Part shown: positions 1 to 7,616 of the stretch, one piece after another | Position numbering within the stretch: position 1 is the stretch's first letter | Layout of the letters: every line of letters starts with the position of its first letter | Origin: JAUVXE01 sp964349355 | Lineage (GTDB): Bacteria; Actinomycetota; Coriobacteriia; Anaerosomatales; SLCP01 | Assembly (NCBI GenBank): GCA_964349355.1 | Contig: CAYGFZ010000029.1 | Location: 1 to 26,458 of the forward strand | Length of the DNA stretch: 26,458 bases | Direction of reading: 5' to 3' | Program-made: the position numbers and the translations under genes | Notes under the pieces: generated by a model | Told to the model about the DNA's origin: nothing | Database searches by the model: none | What the model saw: only the letters and a program-made list of their open reading frames with translations

Positions 1-277
1 TCACGTCGAACTCGCCAACTCGCTGAGATACTCCAAGTACGTCACCGAGGAAGACGCCCTCACGCTCGTCGGTGCCCTCGACGACCTCGAGATCGGCCTC
101 ATCGATTCGACGCCGTCTCGCCTCATGGCGGCGATCGATCTGTCCTACAGGCACGGCCTGAGCGTCTATGATGCCCTTTTCCTCGCACTCGCCGAGGAAC
201 TCGGCTGCCCGCTCATCTCGGCCGACCGCAAGGCATTCGCAGGCATCGACACCGACGTGGAGATCAGGCTCATCTAA
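1..277 (+). CDS. VapC-type PIN-domain toxin, C-terminal part
   Basis: The reading frame is open from base 2 to a TAA at 275-277 and gives the last 91 residues of a PIN-domain ribonuclease; the 5' end lies outside the window. The C-terminal PIN signature is visible: YDALFLALAEELGCPLIS followed by ADRKAF, which carries two of the conserved acidic residues. The retained N-terminal part begins within the helix that normally bears the first Glu (VELANSLRY). VapC enzymes cleave RNA and are held inactive by a VapB partner, which would lie upstream, out of view. The gene converges on ortB with only 28 bases between the stop codons. The family is clear; the specific target cannot be told. Confidence 0.82.
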   Translation, partial: HVELANSLRYSKYVTEEDALTLVGALDDLEIGLIDSTPSRLMAAIDLSYRHGLSVYDALFLALAEELGCPLISADRKAFAGIDTDVEIRLI

Positions 278-305
278 CGCTGCGAGGTTCGGCAACACCA
301 TAGCC

Positions 306-1730
306 TCACTCCCCCACTGCGAGCCCGGCGACGATCTCCTCGACCGCCGCAGGGGTGGAGTTCGTGTCCTCGGCCAGGAAGACGATGTCGCCAGCGGTCG
401 GGACGTAGCCGTCCGGCGCGTGTGCGAGCGCGTTTCGCACGTAGCTGCGCCTCATGCGCGCCAGGTCGAAGTCGCGGGCGACGATCTGCTCGGGCTCTTC
501 CGGGATGACGATGGAGCGGCCTGGCACGTTGTCGGCCGGGTCGCCCGTCCGCACCTCGACGCCTCGCTCGCGTGCGAAGTTCAGCTGCGCCCAGTGGTGC
601 TTGCCGGCCCCGGTGTACTCGGTCTCCTGCACCACGACCGTCGCATCACGCGGCAGGCGGCGTGCGAGCGACATCGCGGCGGCGAGAGCGGTGTTGCCGC
701 TCGGCCCGCGCTCGAGTCCTTCGAGCTTGGCAAGCGCCTCGGTGACGTAGAAGACCTCGCCCTGCGAGACGGTAAGGTAGCGGTCCATGTAACGGAGCGC
801 CCGCGCGGCGTTGCGGGGCACGTCGGCGCGGTCCGGCCAGGTTGCGAACGGCACGCCGAACCCGGTGTGACCGGTCGTGAACGACTTGCGGTTGAAGTCG
901 CCGTCGCTCGCCATGTGCAGCCCGGAAAGGTCCACACTCGCACTCACGATCTCGGTGTCGGTGGCGCCGGCCCGCTTCAGTCCCCGCGCGGTGCCGGTGG
1001 TGTTCCCCCCGCCCGCATGGGTGACCACAACGTGTGTCGGGGGCGCGCCGGTGAGCGCCCGCATCTCGCGTGCGATCTCGTACCCGAGCGTCTCGATGCC
1101 GCTCACGCCGAAGCTCGAGTACAGCGACGCGGCGAAGTAGCCGGTCTCGTCGAGCAGCTCCAGCATGTGTGCGAAGAGCTCCGGACCCACCGTGAGCTGC
1201 ACGACCTCGGCACCGAACGCCTCGCACAGCCGTGCCTTCTCGACGATCTCAGGCTGGCCGAGATGGCCCGAGTCGAACGCCTCCTGCACGATGATGCACG
1301 CCAGCGACGCACGGGCGGCCTGGCTGGCGACCGCAGCACCGTAGTTGCCAGAGGTCGCCGCGATCACCCCCGCGTAGCCCTTCTCGCGGGCGACGTGAGT
1401 GCTCATCGAGGCCCGGCGGTCCTTGAACGAGCCCGCCATGTTGGCCGCCTCGTCCTTGACGAACAGCCGCGCGCCCTGCCCTGCGGGCGCGTAGGAGCGC
1501 ACGAGATCGGTCAGGTTGCGAAGCTCGAGTAACGGCGTGCTGCCCACACCCGCGGCTCGCTGGATCGCGATGATCTCCTCGAGCGAGTAACCATGAGCTC
1601 CCATGAGCGCCTCGTAGTCGAAGGCGATCGGCGAACGCTCGAACTCGCTGTAGTCCATGCCGAGCGCGCGCTGCATGATCTCGCCCCGGCGGGCCATGAT
1701 CTCCTCGGTACGTCCGGCCACGTCACTCAC
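306..1730 (-). CDS. ortB: 2-amino-4-oxopentanoate thiolase, beta subunit (OrtB)
   Basis: This is the PLP-dependent subunit of the thiolase that splits 2-amino-4-oxopentanoate with CoA into acetyl-CoA and alanine, the last step of oxidative ornithine degradation. It has a fold-type-II PLP core: the lysine motif GSFKDRRA, then ATSGNYGAAVASQAA, and a glycine-rich phosphate loop AGGGNTTGTARG. The C-terminal half has ETEYTGAGKHHWAQL. I start it at the GTG at 1730, which overlaps the ortA stop in GTGAGTGA and gives 474 residues, close to the usual OrtB length. A longer frame from an ATG at 1799 would run deep into ortA. It is the last gene of an ord-ortA-ortB operon, with translational coupling to ortA likely. 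Confidence 0.93.
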   Translation of the reverse strand: MSDVAGRTEEIMARRGEIMQRALGMDYSEFERSPIAFDYEALMGAHGYSLEEIIAIQRAAGVGSTPLLELRNLTDLVRSYAPAGQGARLFVKDEAANMAGSFKDRRASMSTHVAREKGYAGVIAATSGNYGAAVASQAARASLACIIVQEAFDSGHLGQPEIVEKARLCEAFGAEVVQLTVGPELFAHMLELLDETGYFAASLYSSFGVSGIETLGYEIAREMRALTGAPPTHVVVTHAGGGNTTGTARGLKRAGATDTEIVSASVDLSGLHMASDGDFNRKSFTTGHTGFGVPFATWPDRADVPRNAARALRYMDRYLTVSQGEVFYVTEALAKLEGLERGPSGNTALAAAMSLARRLPRDATVVVQETEYTGAGKHHWAQLNFARERGVEVRTGDPADNVPGRSIVIPEEPEQIVARDFDLARMRRSYVRNALAHAPDGYVPTAGDIVFLAEDTNSTPAAVEEIVAGLAVGE

Positions 1731-2073
1731 CCGCCCGGGGAGCGGCGGGTGCGCCTGCGCCGTCAGCGCGGTACGCGGCAAGGCGTGTCCGCAGGTCACG
1801 GCCGACCGCGACGATCTCAGGAGGAGGCGTCCCGAAGCTGTGGGTGTAGCCGGGAGCGCAGTCGGAGAGCGTCCCGCGCACCGTTCGCCCGGTCATCGTC
1901 TCGACCTCGCACTCCGCGCCGAGCACCGCCGGCCCGACCGCGAAGCCCTTCATCCACACGCGAAGCGGCTGTGCCGCGGTGTCATCGGGCAGGTTCTCCG
2001 CGCGGTCGGCGGGCTGGATCAAGACGCGCTCGACCTCGACCCACTGACCTGCCGTGCAGCGTTTCTCGGCCAT
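1723..2073 (-). CDS. ortA: 2-amino-4-oxopentanoate thiolase, alpha subunit (OrtA)
   Basis: This small partner subunit (116 residues) assembles with OrtB to form the active thiolase. Recognisable family features are the start GQWVEVERVLIQPADRAE, the central MKGFAVGPAVLGAECEV and the GRTVRGTL segment, followed by PGYTHSFG. The ATG at 2073 has an excellent Shine-Dalgarno AAGGAGG seven to eight bases upstream. The gene lies 42 bases after the dehydrogenase stop and overlaps the ortB start by eight bases. The last 15 or so residues are a low-complexity Ala/Pro/Gly tail, where the overlap falls. Assignment rests on sequence recognition plus the exact ord-ortA-ortB order known from ornithine-fermenting clostridia. 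Confidence 0.92.
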   Translation of the reverse strand: MAEKRCTAGQWVEVERVLIQPADRAENLPDDTAAQPLRVWMKGFAVGPAVLGAECEVETMTGRTVRGTLSDCAPGYTHSFGTPPPEIVAVGRDLRTRLAAYRADGAGAPAAPRAGE

Positions 2074-2115
2074 GCGGATCCTCCTTCGTGCGACGCAAAT
2101 ACGACAGGTCCGGGA

Positions 2116-3129
2116 CTACGGTGTAGGCGTCCAGAACCTCGGCAGGGGGAGATCGACCACGGTCAGCAGTCCCGGGGGCGCGTTGCCGATGAGCGGGATG
2201 TAGTTGCCCGTGCTGGCATACGTACCCTTGCCGCCGGGAATCTCCGGTGCATTCGCCATCTGCACCTCCGGATCGCCGAAGATGCGGATGTAGTCGCCGG
2301 TGTCCACACCTTCGAGATGCGGGTGGATCTGCTGCGGGTGGATGAGCTCGACCTTCAGCTCGCCGCCGCTGTAGCCTCGACCGATATGACGACAGCCCGC
2401 GACGTCACCGGGCGCCACGCGCACGTGCGGTGTCTCGCGGGCGACCGAGGTGACGATCGGCTCGCGCGTCTCGGCGATCTCGTCGATCGTCCAGCCCAGC
2501 GCCCGGCCGATGAGGTGTATCGACTCGGGAAAGCCGATGTGCCCGACGATCGCGCCGTCCGCCACACCACGCTCGAACTCCTCGACGGTGGTACCCACAC
2601 CCTGGCTCGCCATGACGGTCGGGCCGAAGGGTGAGAGGTCGTTGACGCGCCGGGCCTCGATGCGGTCGACACGCAGGCAGACCGAGGTCCACATCACGAT
2701 GAGCGCGTCGAGGATGAATCCCGGGTTGATCCCGGTGCCCAGTATCGTGACGTCGTTCTCGCGGGCAAGAGATTCGAAGCGATCGGCCCACTCCGCGTCG
2801 CTCGCCCACGGATACGCGAGCGTCTCGGCGATGCAGAGCACGTTGGCGCCGGCGCGCACGCTCGGCTCGACCTGGGCGGTGATCTCGTCAAGGTTGCTTT
2901 GCGTGCAGATGCACATCACGTCGGGCTTCAGCGCAAGAACCGACTCAGCGTCAGTCGTCATGCGCACGTCACATTCACAGTCGCCGAGCAGCTCGCCGAC
3001 GGTCTTGCCCTCCTTGGCAGGGTTCGTGACGACCGCTCCCACCAACTCGACGTCGTTCGGCCGATCGAGGATGAAGCGGAGCAGACCCTGCCCCATCATC
3101 CCGGTACCCCACACGGCGACCTTGATCAT
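2116..3129 (-). CDS. ord: 2,4-diaminopentanoate dehydrogenase
   Basis: This NAD(P)-dependent enzyme oxidatively deaminates 2,4-diaminopentanoate to 2-amino-4-oxopentanoate, the substrate of OrtAB. The start MIKVAVWGTGMMGQGLLRF is a Rossmann nucleotide-binding motif (G-x-G-x-x-G). The central GTGINPGFILDAL and the C-terminal EIPGGKGTYASTGNYIP are typical of this dihydrodipicolinate-reductase-like family. The start at 3129 is chosen because the Rossmann motif begins immediately there and GGGAGGAG lies about eight bases upstream; the frame stays open to 3363 but that extension is arginine-rich and looks non-coding. The product is 337 residues. It is the first visible gene of the operon with ortA and ortB. 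Confidence 0.92.
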   Translation of the reverse strand: MIKVAVWGTGMMGQGLLRFILDRPNDVELVGAVVTNPAKEGKTVGELLGDCECDVRMTTDAESVLALKPDVMCICTQSNLDEITAQVEPSVRAGANVLCIAETLAYPWASDAEWADRFESLARENDVTILGTGINPGFILDALIVMWTSVCLRVDRIEARRVNDLSPFGPTVMASQGVGTTVEEFERGVADGAIVGHIGFPESIHLIGRALGWTIDEIAETREPIVTSVARETPHVRVAPGDVAGCRHIGRGYSGGELKVELIHPQQIHPHLEGVDTGDYIRIFGDPEVQMANAPEIPGGKGTYASTGNYIPLIGNAPPGLLTVVDLPLPRFWTPTP

Positions 3130-3351
3130 GCGGCGGCTCCTCCCGACATCCGGTATGCAGCGAAACGCGCTCCTGATGCAAAGATACCCCTTTCGCCGAC
3201 ACCGCGCAGCGGTCATGCCGAGGAGGTCCGGGACGGGCCGGTATCGCATGTACGGCAGGTATCGCCTCGCCCGGTCTACGCACGACCCGTGCGGGGAATA
3301 CGCTCTACATGATGAGCCGGTGGTCGCGCCGGCTGATCGAGGGGGGTCATC

Positions 3352-3957
3352 ATGGGGTCTCAACAGACAGAGCGCAGCCGCACTGCCCTGCTCATCGTGC
3401 TGCCGTTGCTCGCCGCGCTCGCCGGCGGTCTCGTGGTCTGGGCCGCATGCGGGACACGAATCGCGGAAATCGAGGGGGAACGCGACGCAGCTATCGAGCG
3501 GGTCGAGGAGCTCGAGGAGGAGATCTCCGCCCTTACCGACTCGCTCACGGGTGATCCGGACGACGCGCCCGAAGATGACACGACGGACGGCCGCTACTTC
3601 GGATTCATCCGCGAGGTCGACACCACCGGTGCTGCACCCGTCATCACCATCGACTTCGCCGAGATGCTCACGGGAGACCAGGCGGTGGCGGCTGCGGCTG
3701 CGGCCGGCGACGACCCCCCGGAGGGCGACTTCTACATCAGCAACGTCAACCCGCGGCTGAGAAACTTCCCCGTCGAGACCGGTATCACCGCCGAGGCGGT
3801 CACCGAACCGCCCGGGGTCAGGCCGGAGGGGTACGACATCGCCCTCGCGGAGTGGATCGATATGTACCGGTCAGTCCCGGCGGCACGCCAGGTCCCGTAC
3901 TGGATCGAGCTCGAGGGCGGTACGGTCACGGCGATCGAGGAGCAGTACCTGCCGTAG
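3352..3957 (+). CDS. membrane-anchored protein of unknown function
   Basis: I do not recognise the family. The 201-residue product starts with a short charged stretch, then one hydrophobic segment (about residues 12-33) that serves as a signal anchor. A glutamate-rich coiled-coil stretch follows (about residues 35-62, with VEELEEEISALTDSL). An acidic linker rich in Asp and Thr leads into a globular domain (about residues 80-201) that contains YFGFIREVD and ends in IEEQYLP. A Cys at the end of the hydrophobic segment (VVWAACG) raises the possibility of a lipoprotein, though the surrounding residues are not a strong lipobox. The ATG at 3352 is preceded by GAGGGGGG at a good distance. The gene is divergent from ord and converges on the YbaN-like gene. 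Confidence 0.7.
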   Translation: MGSQQTERSRTALLIVLPLLAALAGGLVVWAACGTRIAEIEGERDAAIERVEELEEEISALTDSLTGDPDDAPEDDTTDGRYFGFIREVDTTGAAPVITIDFAEMLTGDQAVAAAAAAGDDPPEGDFYISNVNPRLRNFPVETGITAEAVTEPPGVRPEGYDIALAEWIDMYRSVPAARQVPYWIELEGGTVTAIEEQYLP

Positions 3958-3995
3958 CGGAGGCCCGCAGCAGGGTGCCTCCGCGTCACCGGGCG

Positions 3996-4421
3996 TCAGA
4001 CCTGCGGAGCCTCGTAGGGGCGACCGAGGTCCTCGCACACGGGAAGCCGCGCGAGGTAGATCGTGAACCCGACCCCGACGGCCAGGAACACGGTGACCGC
4101 CGCAGCGATGAAGCGCGCCTGCTCGAATTGGTACCAGACCGCCGCAGACGGGATCACCACGCCGATCCAGAGCAGCGCGATCGCGATCCGCTTGACCCGG
4201 CGCGGCAGTGGCGTGCCGTAGAGGAACCCGCTGATGTAAGGGCCGAGGAACTCGTGGGTCATCAGCCACGTGTGCAGCCGTTCAGAAGAGCGCGCGAAGC
4301 AGAACGCCGCGACGATGAGGAACGGGGTGGCTGGCAGGATCGGGAAGAAGAAGCCGGTAACGCCGACGCCCAGGCTGATGAGGCCCGTAAGCAGCAGGAA
4401 GACTCTCTTCACGACTTGCAC
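3996..4421 (-). CDS. YbaN/DUF454-family inner-membrane protein
   Basis: The product has three hydrophobic segments. The N-terminal one, VFLLLTGLISLGVGVTGFFF, leads into PILPATPFLIVAAFCFARSS, which with ERLHTWL is the hallmark of the DUF454 (YbaN) family. Further on come PRRVKRIAIALLWIGV and a last membrane segment near the C terminus. Function of the family is not established. From the GTG at 4421 it is 141 residues, close to the family's usual 120-140. The frame is open further to an ATG at 4508, but the added 29 residues are Arg/Ser/Pro-rich and unlike the family. Neither start has a strong ribosome-binding site, so the exact start is unsure. Confidence 0.8.
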   Translation of the reverse strand: MQVVKRVFLLLTGLISLGVGVTGFFFPILPATPFLIVAAFCFARSSERLHTWLMTHEFLGPYISGFLYGTPLPRRVKRIAIALLWIGVVIPSAAVWYQFEQARFIAAAVTVFLAVGVGFTIYLARLPVCEDLGRPYEAPQV

Positions 4422-4592
4422 GGCCGCCGCCTGTCGGGTCAGGGAGGTCCGGGGGGTCCGACCGCTCGGCGCACGCGCCCTGCCGAGGTCAGAAGAAGGT
4501 ACCATCATCCGTCCGCGAGCGCACGCTCATATCCGCCGGGTCGGCCACCGTCATCGATGCCTCCCTCGCAGAGCCGCAGCCGGGATCCCGGC

Positions 4593-4909
4593 TCACGCCT
4601 CCGGTTCGGGAGCGAGGAACCCTTCCCGTTGCATCAGCGATCCATCGACTTTGACCGAGAGCGCCCACGTGCCGTCGGCGACCCAGATGGGCCATGCCCA
4701 GAACTCGACGCCGGAGATGATGTTGAGCACGAGCGCCGCGGACGCCGTTGCCGCCCATGTGAGCACGGCGTTCCGGAACCGCACGCGGTGATCGGCGTCC
4801 CGGAGAGTTCGATCCCGTCGGGCGACTCCTGGAAGCGCACGTACGCCTGCCACATCCACCAGATGCCTGCAAGGAGTGCGCCGAGGAGAGTCCAGCCGGC
4901 CTCCGGATG
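4593..4909 (-). pseudogene. 2TM-like membrane protein, frame broken
   Basis: Two adjacent frames each carry half of a plausible small membrane protein. The 5' part (about 4909-4810) reads HPEAGWTLLGALLAGIWWMW and continues QAYVRFQESPDG. The 3' part (about 4800-4593) reads RVRFRNAVLTWAATASAALV then a second hydrophobic stretch EFWAWPIWVADGTWAL, and ends EGFLAPEPEA. That second part resembles a 2TM domain, with two membrane helices and an aromatic FWAWP turn. Joining them needs a frame change near 4800, so the gene is frameshifted, internally deleted, or misread. The 5' end meets the start of the HATPase/wHTH fragment at about 4900, as if both were cut at one junction. Confidence 0.45.
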
Positions 4910-5230
4910 CACGAGGCGTGCCGTGCCGCCGGGATGGCGCCCCTCCTCCTCGAGGAGGTGGGCACACACTTCCGCGTGACGCTCTTCTCGGCGCGCGACG
5001 CCGCACCCGAGGTCGACGAGGTCGACACCGCGACGCTCGATGCTCTCAGGGCCGCCGAGGGGCTCAGCACGAGCGAGGCCGCAGCGCACATCGGCCGCAC
5101 GCCGCGCGCGACGCGCAACCGGCTGCGCAAGTTCGTCGAGCGCGGGCTCGTGGTCGAGCTCGGCAGCGGGCCCAACGACCCGCACCGCCGGTACTACGTG
5201 GCCGAGGAGCCCGGGAGGTACGGGCGGTAG
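4898..5230 (+). pseudogene. C-terminal fragment of an AlbA_2/HATPase_c_4-type regulator
   Basis: Only the last 110 residues of a larger protein are present. The opening MHEACRAAG followed by EEVGTHFRVTLFS is the end of the divergent ATPase-like domain found in Schlafen/AlbA_2 transcriptional regulators (often annotated as RecG-like ATP-binding protein). It is followed by a winged helix: LSTSEAAAHIGRTPRATRNR and LRKFVERGLVVELGSG. Full-length members are usually 400-500 residues, so about three quarters, including the AlbA_2 domain, is missing upstream. No proper start or ribosome-binding site precedes the homologous part. I call it a remnant; an in-frame ATG at 4907 could in principle yield a small winged-helix protein. 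Confidence 0.6.
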
Positions 5231-5263
5231 TTGCGGCCGCTAGGCTTTGACAGCAGAGAGTCC

Positions 5264-5311
5264 TTGCAATGACCGGTCTCAATGGTCATACTGACCGTAC
5301 TAGATGGTCAT
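5264..5311 (+). promoter_or_regulatory. promoter with repeated TGGTCA/TGACC elements
   Basis: A candidate promoter is TTGCAA (5264-5269), 17 bases, then CATACT (5287-5292). Four copies of one short word in alternating orientation overlay it: ATGACC at 5269-5274, ATGGTCAT at 5282-5289, TGACC at 5292-5296 and ATGGTCAT at 5304-5311. This is what an operator for the winged-helix product of the downstream pair could look like. A TTGACA at 5247-5252 is also present but has no good -10 partner. Confidence 0.45.
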
Positions 5312-5324
5312 GAGAAGGACTGCC

Positions 5325-5939
5325 ATGCTTGAAAATCGCGTAGCGATCAGCGACGCCCTCAGTGCCCTCAGCGCCCGGCTGGAGGCAATGGGCGCGTCGG
5401 AGTTGGAGATCGTTGTCATCGGTGGAGCGGCGCTGTCCGTACTCGGATTCGTCGATCGCAGCACTCGTGATGTCGATGTGCTCGCACTCGGCGTTCGCAC
5501 GCCGGATTCGGTGGCTCCGTTGCTCATCAAGTCCCGCCCGCTCCCCGATGCGCTGTGCACAGCCGCCCAGGGTGTTCAACGTGATCTGGGCCTCCGCGAG
5601 GACTGGCTCAACGCCGGTCCGACCGACCTCTTGGACCACGGCCTCCCCGCTGGGTTCGCTGAGCGGCTCGTGGGACGGCGCTTCGGCACCCGGCTGCTGG
5701 TTCATTTCCCCGCTCGTGAGGACCTGATCGCACTCAAGGTCTACGCGGCGGCTGACACTGGCGTGGGCAGACACACCCAGGACTTGGTCGCGCTCGGCGC
5801 CACACCCGCCGAGTTGCTCGCCGGCGCGAGGTGGGCGCGTTCGCAGGATCCCTCCGACGGCTTCCGGTCCATGCTCCTCGCGCTGCTGAGGTACTGCGGC
5901 GCACTCGCAGAGGCGGAGGTGCTTGAGAATGAACCCTAG
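5325..5939 (+). CDS. nucleotidyltransferase, DUF6036/AbiEii-like (putative toxin)
   Basis: The 204-residue product has the nucleotidyltransferase start motif VIGGAALSVLGFVDRSTRDV followed by DVLAL: a GG pair at residues 33-34 and the metal-binding Asp pair D49/D51. A C-terminal AREDLIALKVYAAADTG segment provides the Lys and Asp typical of the MNT/AbiEii group. Such enzymes transfer a nucleotide to a target, sometimes tRNA, and often act as toxins. I start it at the ATG at 5325, which has AGAAGGA five bases upstream; an ATG at 5304 lies inside a putative operator. The gene overlaps the next one by 11 bases, so the two are co-translated. The catalytic residues are intact. Confidence 0.8.
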   Translation: MLENRVAISDALSALSARLEAMGASELEIVVIGGAALSVLGFVDRSTRDVDVLALGVRTPDSVAPLLIKSRPLPDALCTAAQGVQRDLGLREDWLNAGPTDLLDHGLPAGFAERLVGRRFGTRLLVHFPAREDLIALKVYAAADTGVGRHTQDLVALGATPAELLAGARWARSQDPSDGFRSMLLALLRYCGALAEAEVLENEP

Positions 5940-6945
5940 TGAGCTTCAGGGGCTGTTGCGCGATTCGCTCACGGAACTTGCGTGGAGTCAGTGGGGTGCG
6001 ATCGGCGTCGCAGGCTCGGGGACGAAAGCAAGTGCACTGATCGACCCCGAGGCGCTGCTGGTAGCGAGCGCGAGTATCGCCCGGTGGGACGCCCGTCTCT
6101 TCGACGAGATCCTCGACTGGGTCTCAGCAAACGGTGTGCTCCTCGACGCCGCACGCCTGCGACGACTGGCCGAGCGAGCGACCTCCGCACAGCGTCGTGT
6201 CGTCCTCGCGATTCTTCGTTCGTCCGACCGCGGACGCGAGATCACACCCTTGCGAAGAGTCGAGGGCGCACTCGTCGCAAAGGAGGAGCTCGGGACCTAC
6301 GGGACGGAGCCACTGTTCCATGCCAGCGGCGCCGGACCCGCGCAATGGACTTCGCTCGACGATACGTTCGCCGATCTCGGGTTTCAGCGATCCATTGCCC
6401 GCCTCAAGAGCATGTCGACCCCACCGGACGGATCATCGCCGGCGTGTCTGCGCTTCGCACTCAGAGGCCTCGTCGGAACCGGAGCGCGCGCCGAAGTGCT
6501 GGCGTACCTGCTGACCCATGGGTGGGCGCATGGCCGACTGATCGCCGAGTACGCGGCGTACAACCAGTCGGTGGTCGCAGAGTACTTGGGCTCACTTTTC
6601 GACGCCGGTCAGGTTGAGAAGCGCGTGCGCGGCAGACGTCTGGAGTACCGCATCGTGGGTATTCTTCGGAGCGCACTACCGAACGCACCTGAGTCCGTGG
6701 CGTGGCACCGGGTGTGGCCCGCGGTCGTCGCGATCTTGGAGGCGCCGTCCGCCGATATCAGTGAACAGGCGCAGTGGGTCCGGCTCGCAGATGTGCTCGA
6801 TGCACAGAGCGAGGAGCTCTCCTCTGAGGGGTTCGAACTCGATGTGCCGCGCCTGGACGGATGGGTGACCCACGGCACTGCCGGGATTGTGGCCGCGGTA
6901 CACCAGGTGGCCGAACGCTGCCGCATGCTCGCTGGACACCGATAG
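5929..6945 (+). CDS. winged-helix partner protein (putative antitoxin)
   Basis: This 338-residue protein follows the nucleotidyltransferase with an 11-base overlap. The ATG at 5929 has GGAGGT eight bases upstream, which decides it over a TTG at 5923. Residues about 185-240 look like a winged helix: TGARAEVLAYLLTHGWAHG, then IAEYAAYNQSVVAEYLGSLF, then a basic wing VEKRVRGRRLEYRIVG. The N-terminal 180 residues are helical and I do not recognise a domain. Pairing with an intact nucleotidyltransferase suggests an antitoxin/repressor role, analogous to AbiEi but with reversed gene order (toxin first) and an unrelated-looking N terminus. Function is inference from context. Confidence 0.7.
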   Translation: MNPSELQGLLRDSLTELAWSQWGAIGVAGSGTKASALIDPEALLVASASIARWDARLFDEILDWVSANGVLLDAARLRRLAERATSAQRRVVLAILRSSDRGREITPLRRVEGALVAKEELGTYGTEPLFHASGAGPAQWTSLDDTFADLGFQRSIARLKSMSTPPDGSSPACLRFALRGLVGTGARAEVLAYLLTHGWAHGRLIAEYAAYNQSVVAEYLGSLFDAGQVEKRVRGRRLEYRIVGILRSALPNAPESVAWHRVWPAVVAILEAPSADISEQAQWVRLADVLDAQSEELSSEGFELDVPRLDGWVTHGTAGIVAAVHQVAERCRMLAGHR

Positions 6946-7002
6946 ACGCTGCAGAGCCGCCGAGGGTGCGTAGAGGTAGTTTTACTCACGCTCCACACGA
7001 GA

Positions 7003-7157
7003 TCAGCCTGACTCAAGGCTCACGGCCCTGGCCCACGCGCGAATCGTGTCCCTGAACGCACTGTCGATCCGATCGGCCGGAAGCGTACGCAGCCGTTCGT
7101 CGAGTACGGCCGGATCGATAAGTCGTTCTGTGAGAAGCGTGGTTGGTCGATTCTCAC
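7003..7157 (-). pseudogene. toxin-like gene remnant, core missing
   Basis: A coding-looking stretch reads TTLLTERLIDPAVLDERLRT then LPADRIDSAFRDTIRAWARA and stops at 7003. It is not in frame with any sensible start. A GTG at 7157, overlapping the TGA of the upstream antitoxin fragment in GTGA, would begin VRIDQP and then needs a frame change to reach the conserved tail. The arrangement fits a downstream toxin gene reduced to its first few codons plus its C-terminal end. I cannot name the toxin family. Confidence 0.35.
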
Positions 7158-7385
7158 TCCGGCTCCTCCATAGCGACGTACAGCGCATCGATGTCCCGAG
7201 CCGAGAGTACCGCGAGAAACGGCATGCTCTGGTACAGGCGCATCGCCCTCGGTCCGGCGGTCTTGAGGAAGTCCACGAGCCGCTGATCCGAGTATGCATC
7301 AAGTATCTGACGCCATTCGATCAGGTCGTGCACAGCCGCGCCCTGGTCTTGGGTGAGCAAGCGATCGAGGTGGCGCCGCGCCCGC
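7154..7385 (-). pseudogene. C-terminal fragment of a helix-turn-helix antitoxin-like protein
   Basis: The visible part, about 75 residues, reads AAVHDLIEWRQILDAYSDQR then LVDFLKTAGPRAMRLYQSMP and FLAVLSARDIDALYVAMEEP. This resembles the C-terminal helical part that follows the HTH in regulators paired with nucleotidyltransferase toxins, with a tail of the type RLRQSSPF.GVLS. The DNA-binding N terminus is absent: upstream the frame runs into the antisense of a HigA fragment at about 7385. Assignment to a family is by resemblance only. Confidence 0.4.
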
Positions 7386-7616
7386 ACACGCAACGAGTAC
7401 CGGCTCGCTAAAGAGATCGGCGTGCCCGCCTCCCGTATCGGGGAGATCGTCGCCGGGCGGCGTGCGGTTACCGCCGACACCGATCTGCGCCTGTGCCGCT
7501 TTTTCGGCCTGTCTGAGGGCTACTGGCTGCGCGCCCAGGCCGCCTATGACACAGAGGTCGCACACGAGCAGCTCGCTGACGAGCTCGTGAAGATCCGTCC
7601 GTGGACCGCGGCGTAA
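7386..7616 (+). pseudogene. HigA-type XRE antitoxin, N-terminus missing
   Basis: From NEYRLAKEIGVPASRIGEIV onward this is a HigA (VapI-like) antitoxin: GRRAVTADTDLRLCRFFGLS, then EGYWLRAQAAYDTEVA and the end KIRPWTAA. Family members start about 20 residues earlier with the PGEILREEFLEPLGLSQ segment; that segment, with its start codon, is missing, and the sequence before 7386 belongs to another gene fragment on the opposite strand. No toxin gene accompanies it. The C-terminal end looks intact and stops at 7614-7616, directly abutting the lipoprotein remnant. Confidence 0.65.

Noticed and set aside
168..1532. A 454-codon open frame on the plus strand opposite ortB.
   Set aside because: It is the antisense of a clear PLP enzyme; its product is Arg/His-rich with no recognisable motif, as expected for shadow frames in high-GC DNA.
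2450..3760. A 436-codon plus-strand frame across ord and the membrane protein.
   Set aside because: It is antisense to ord and then out of frame with the membrane-anchored gene; the Ser/Arg-rich translation has no domain.
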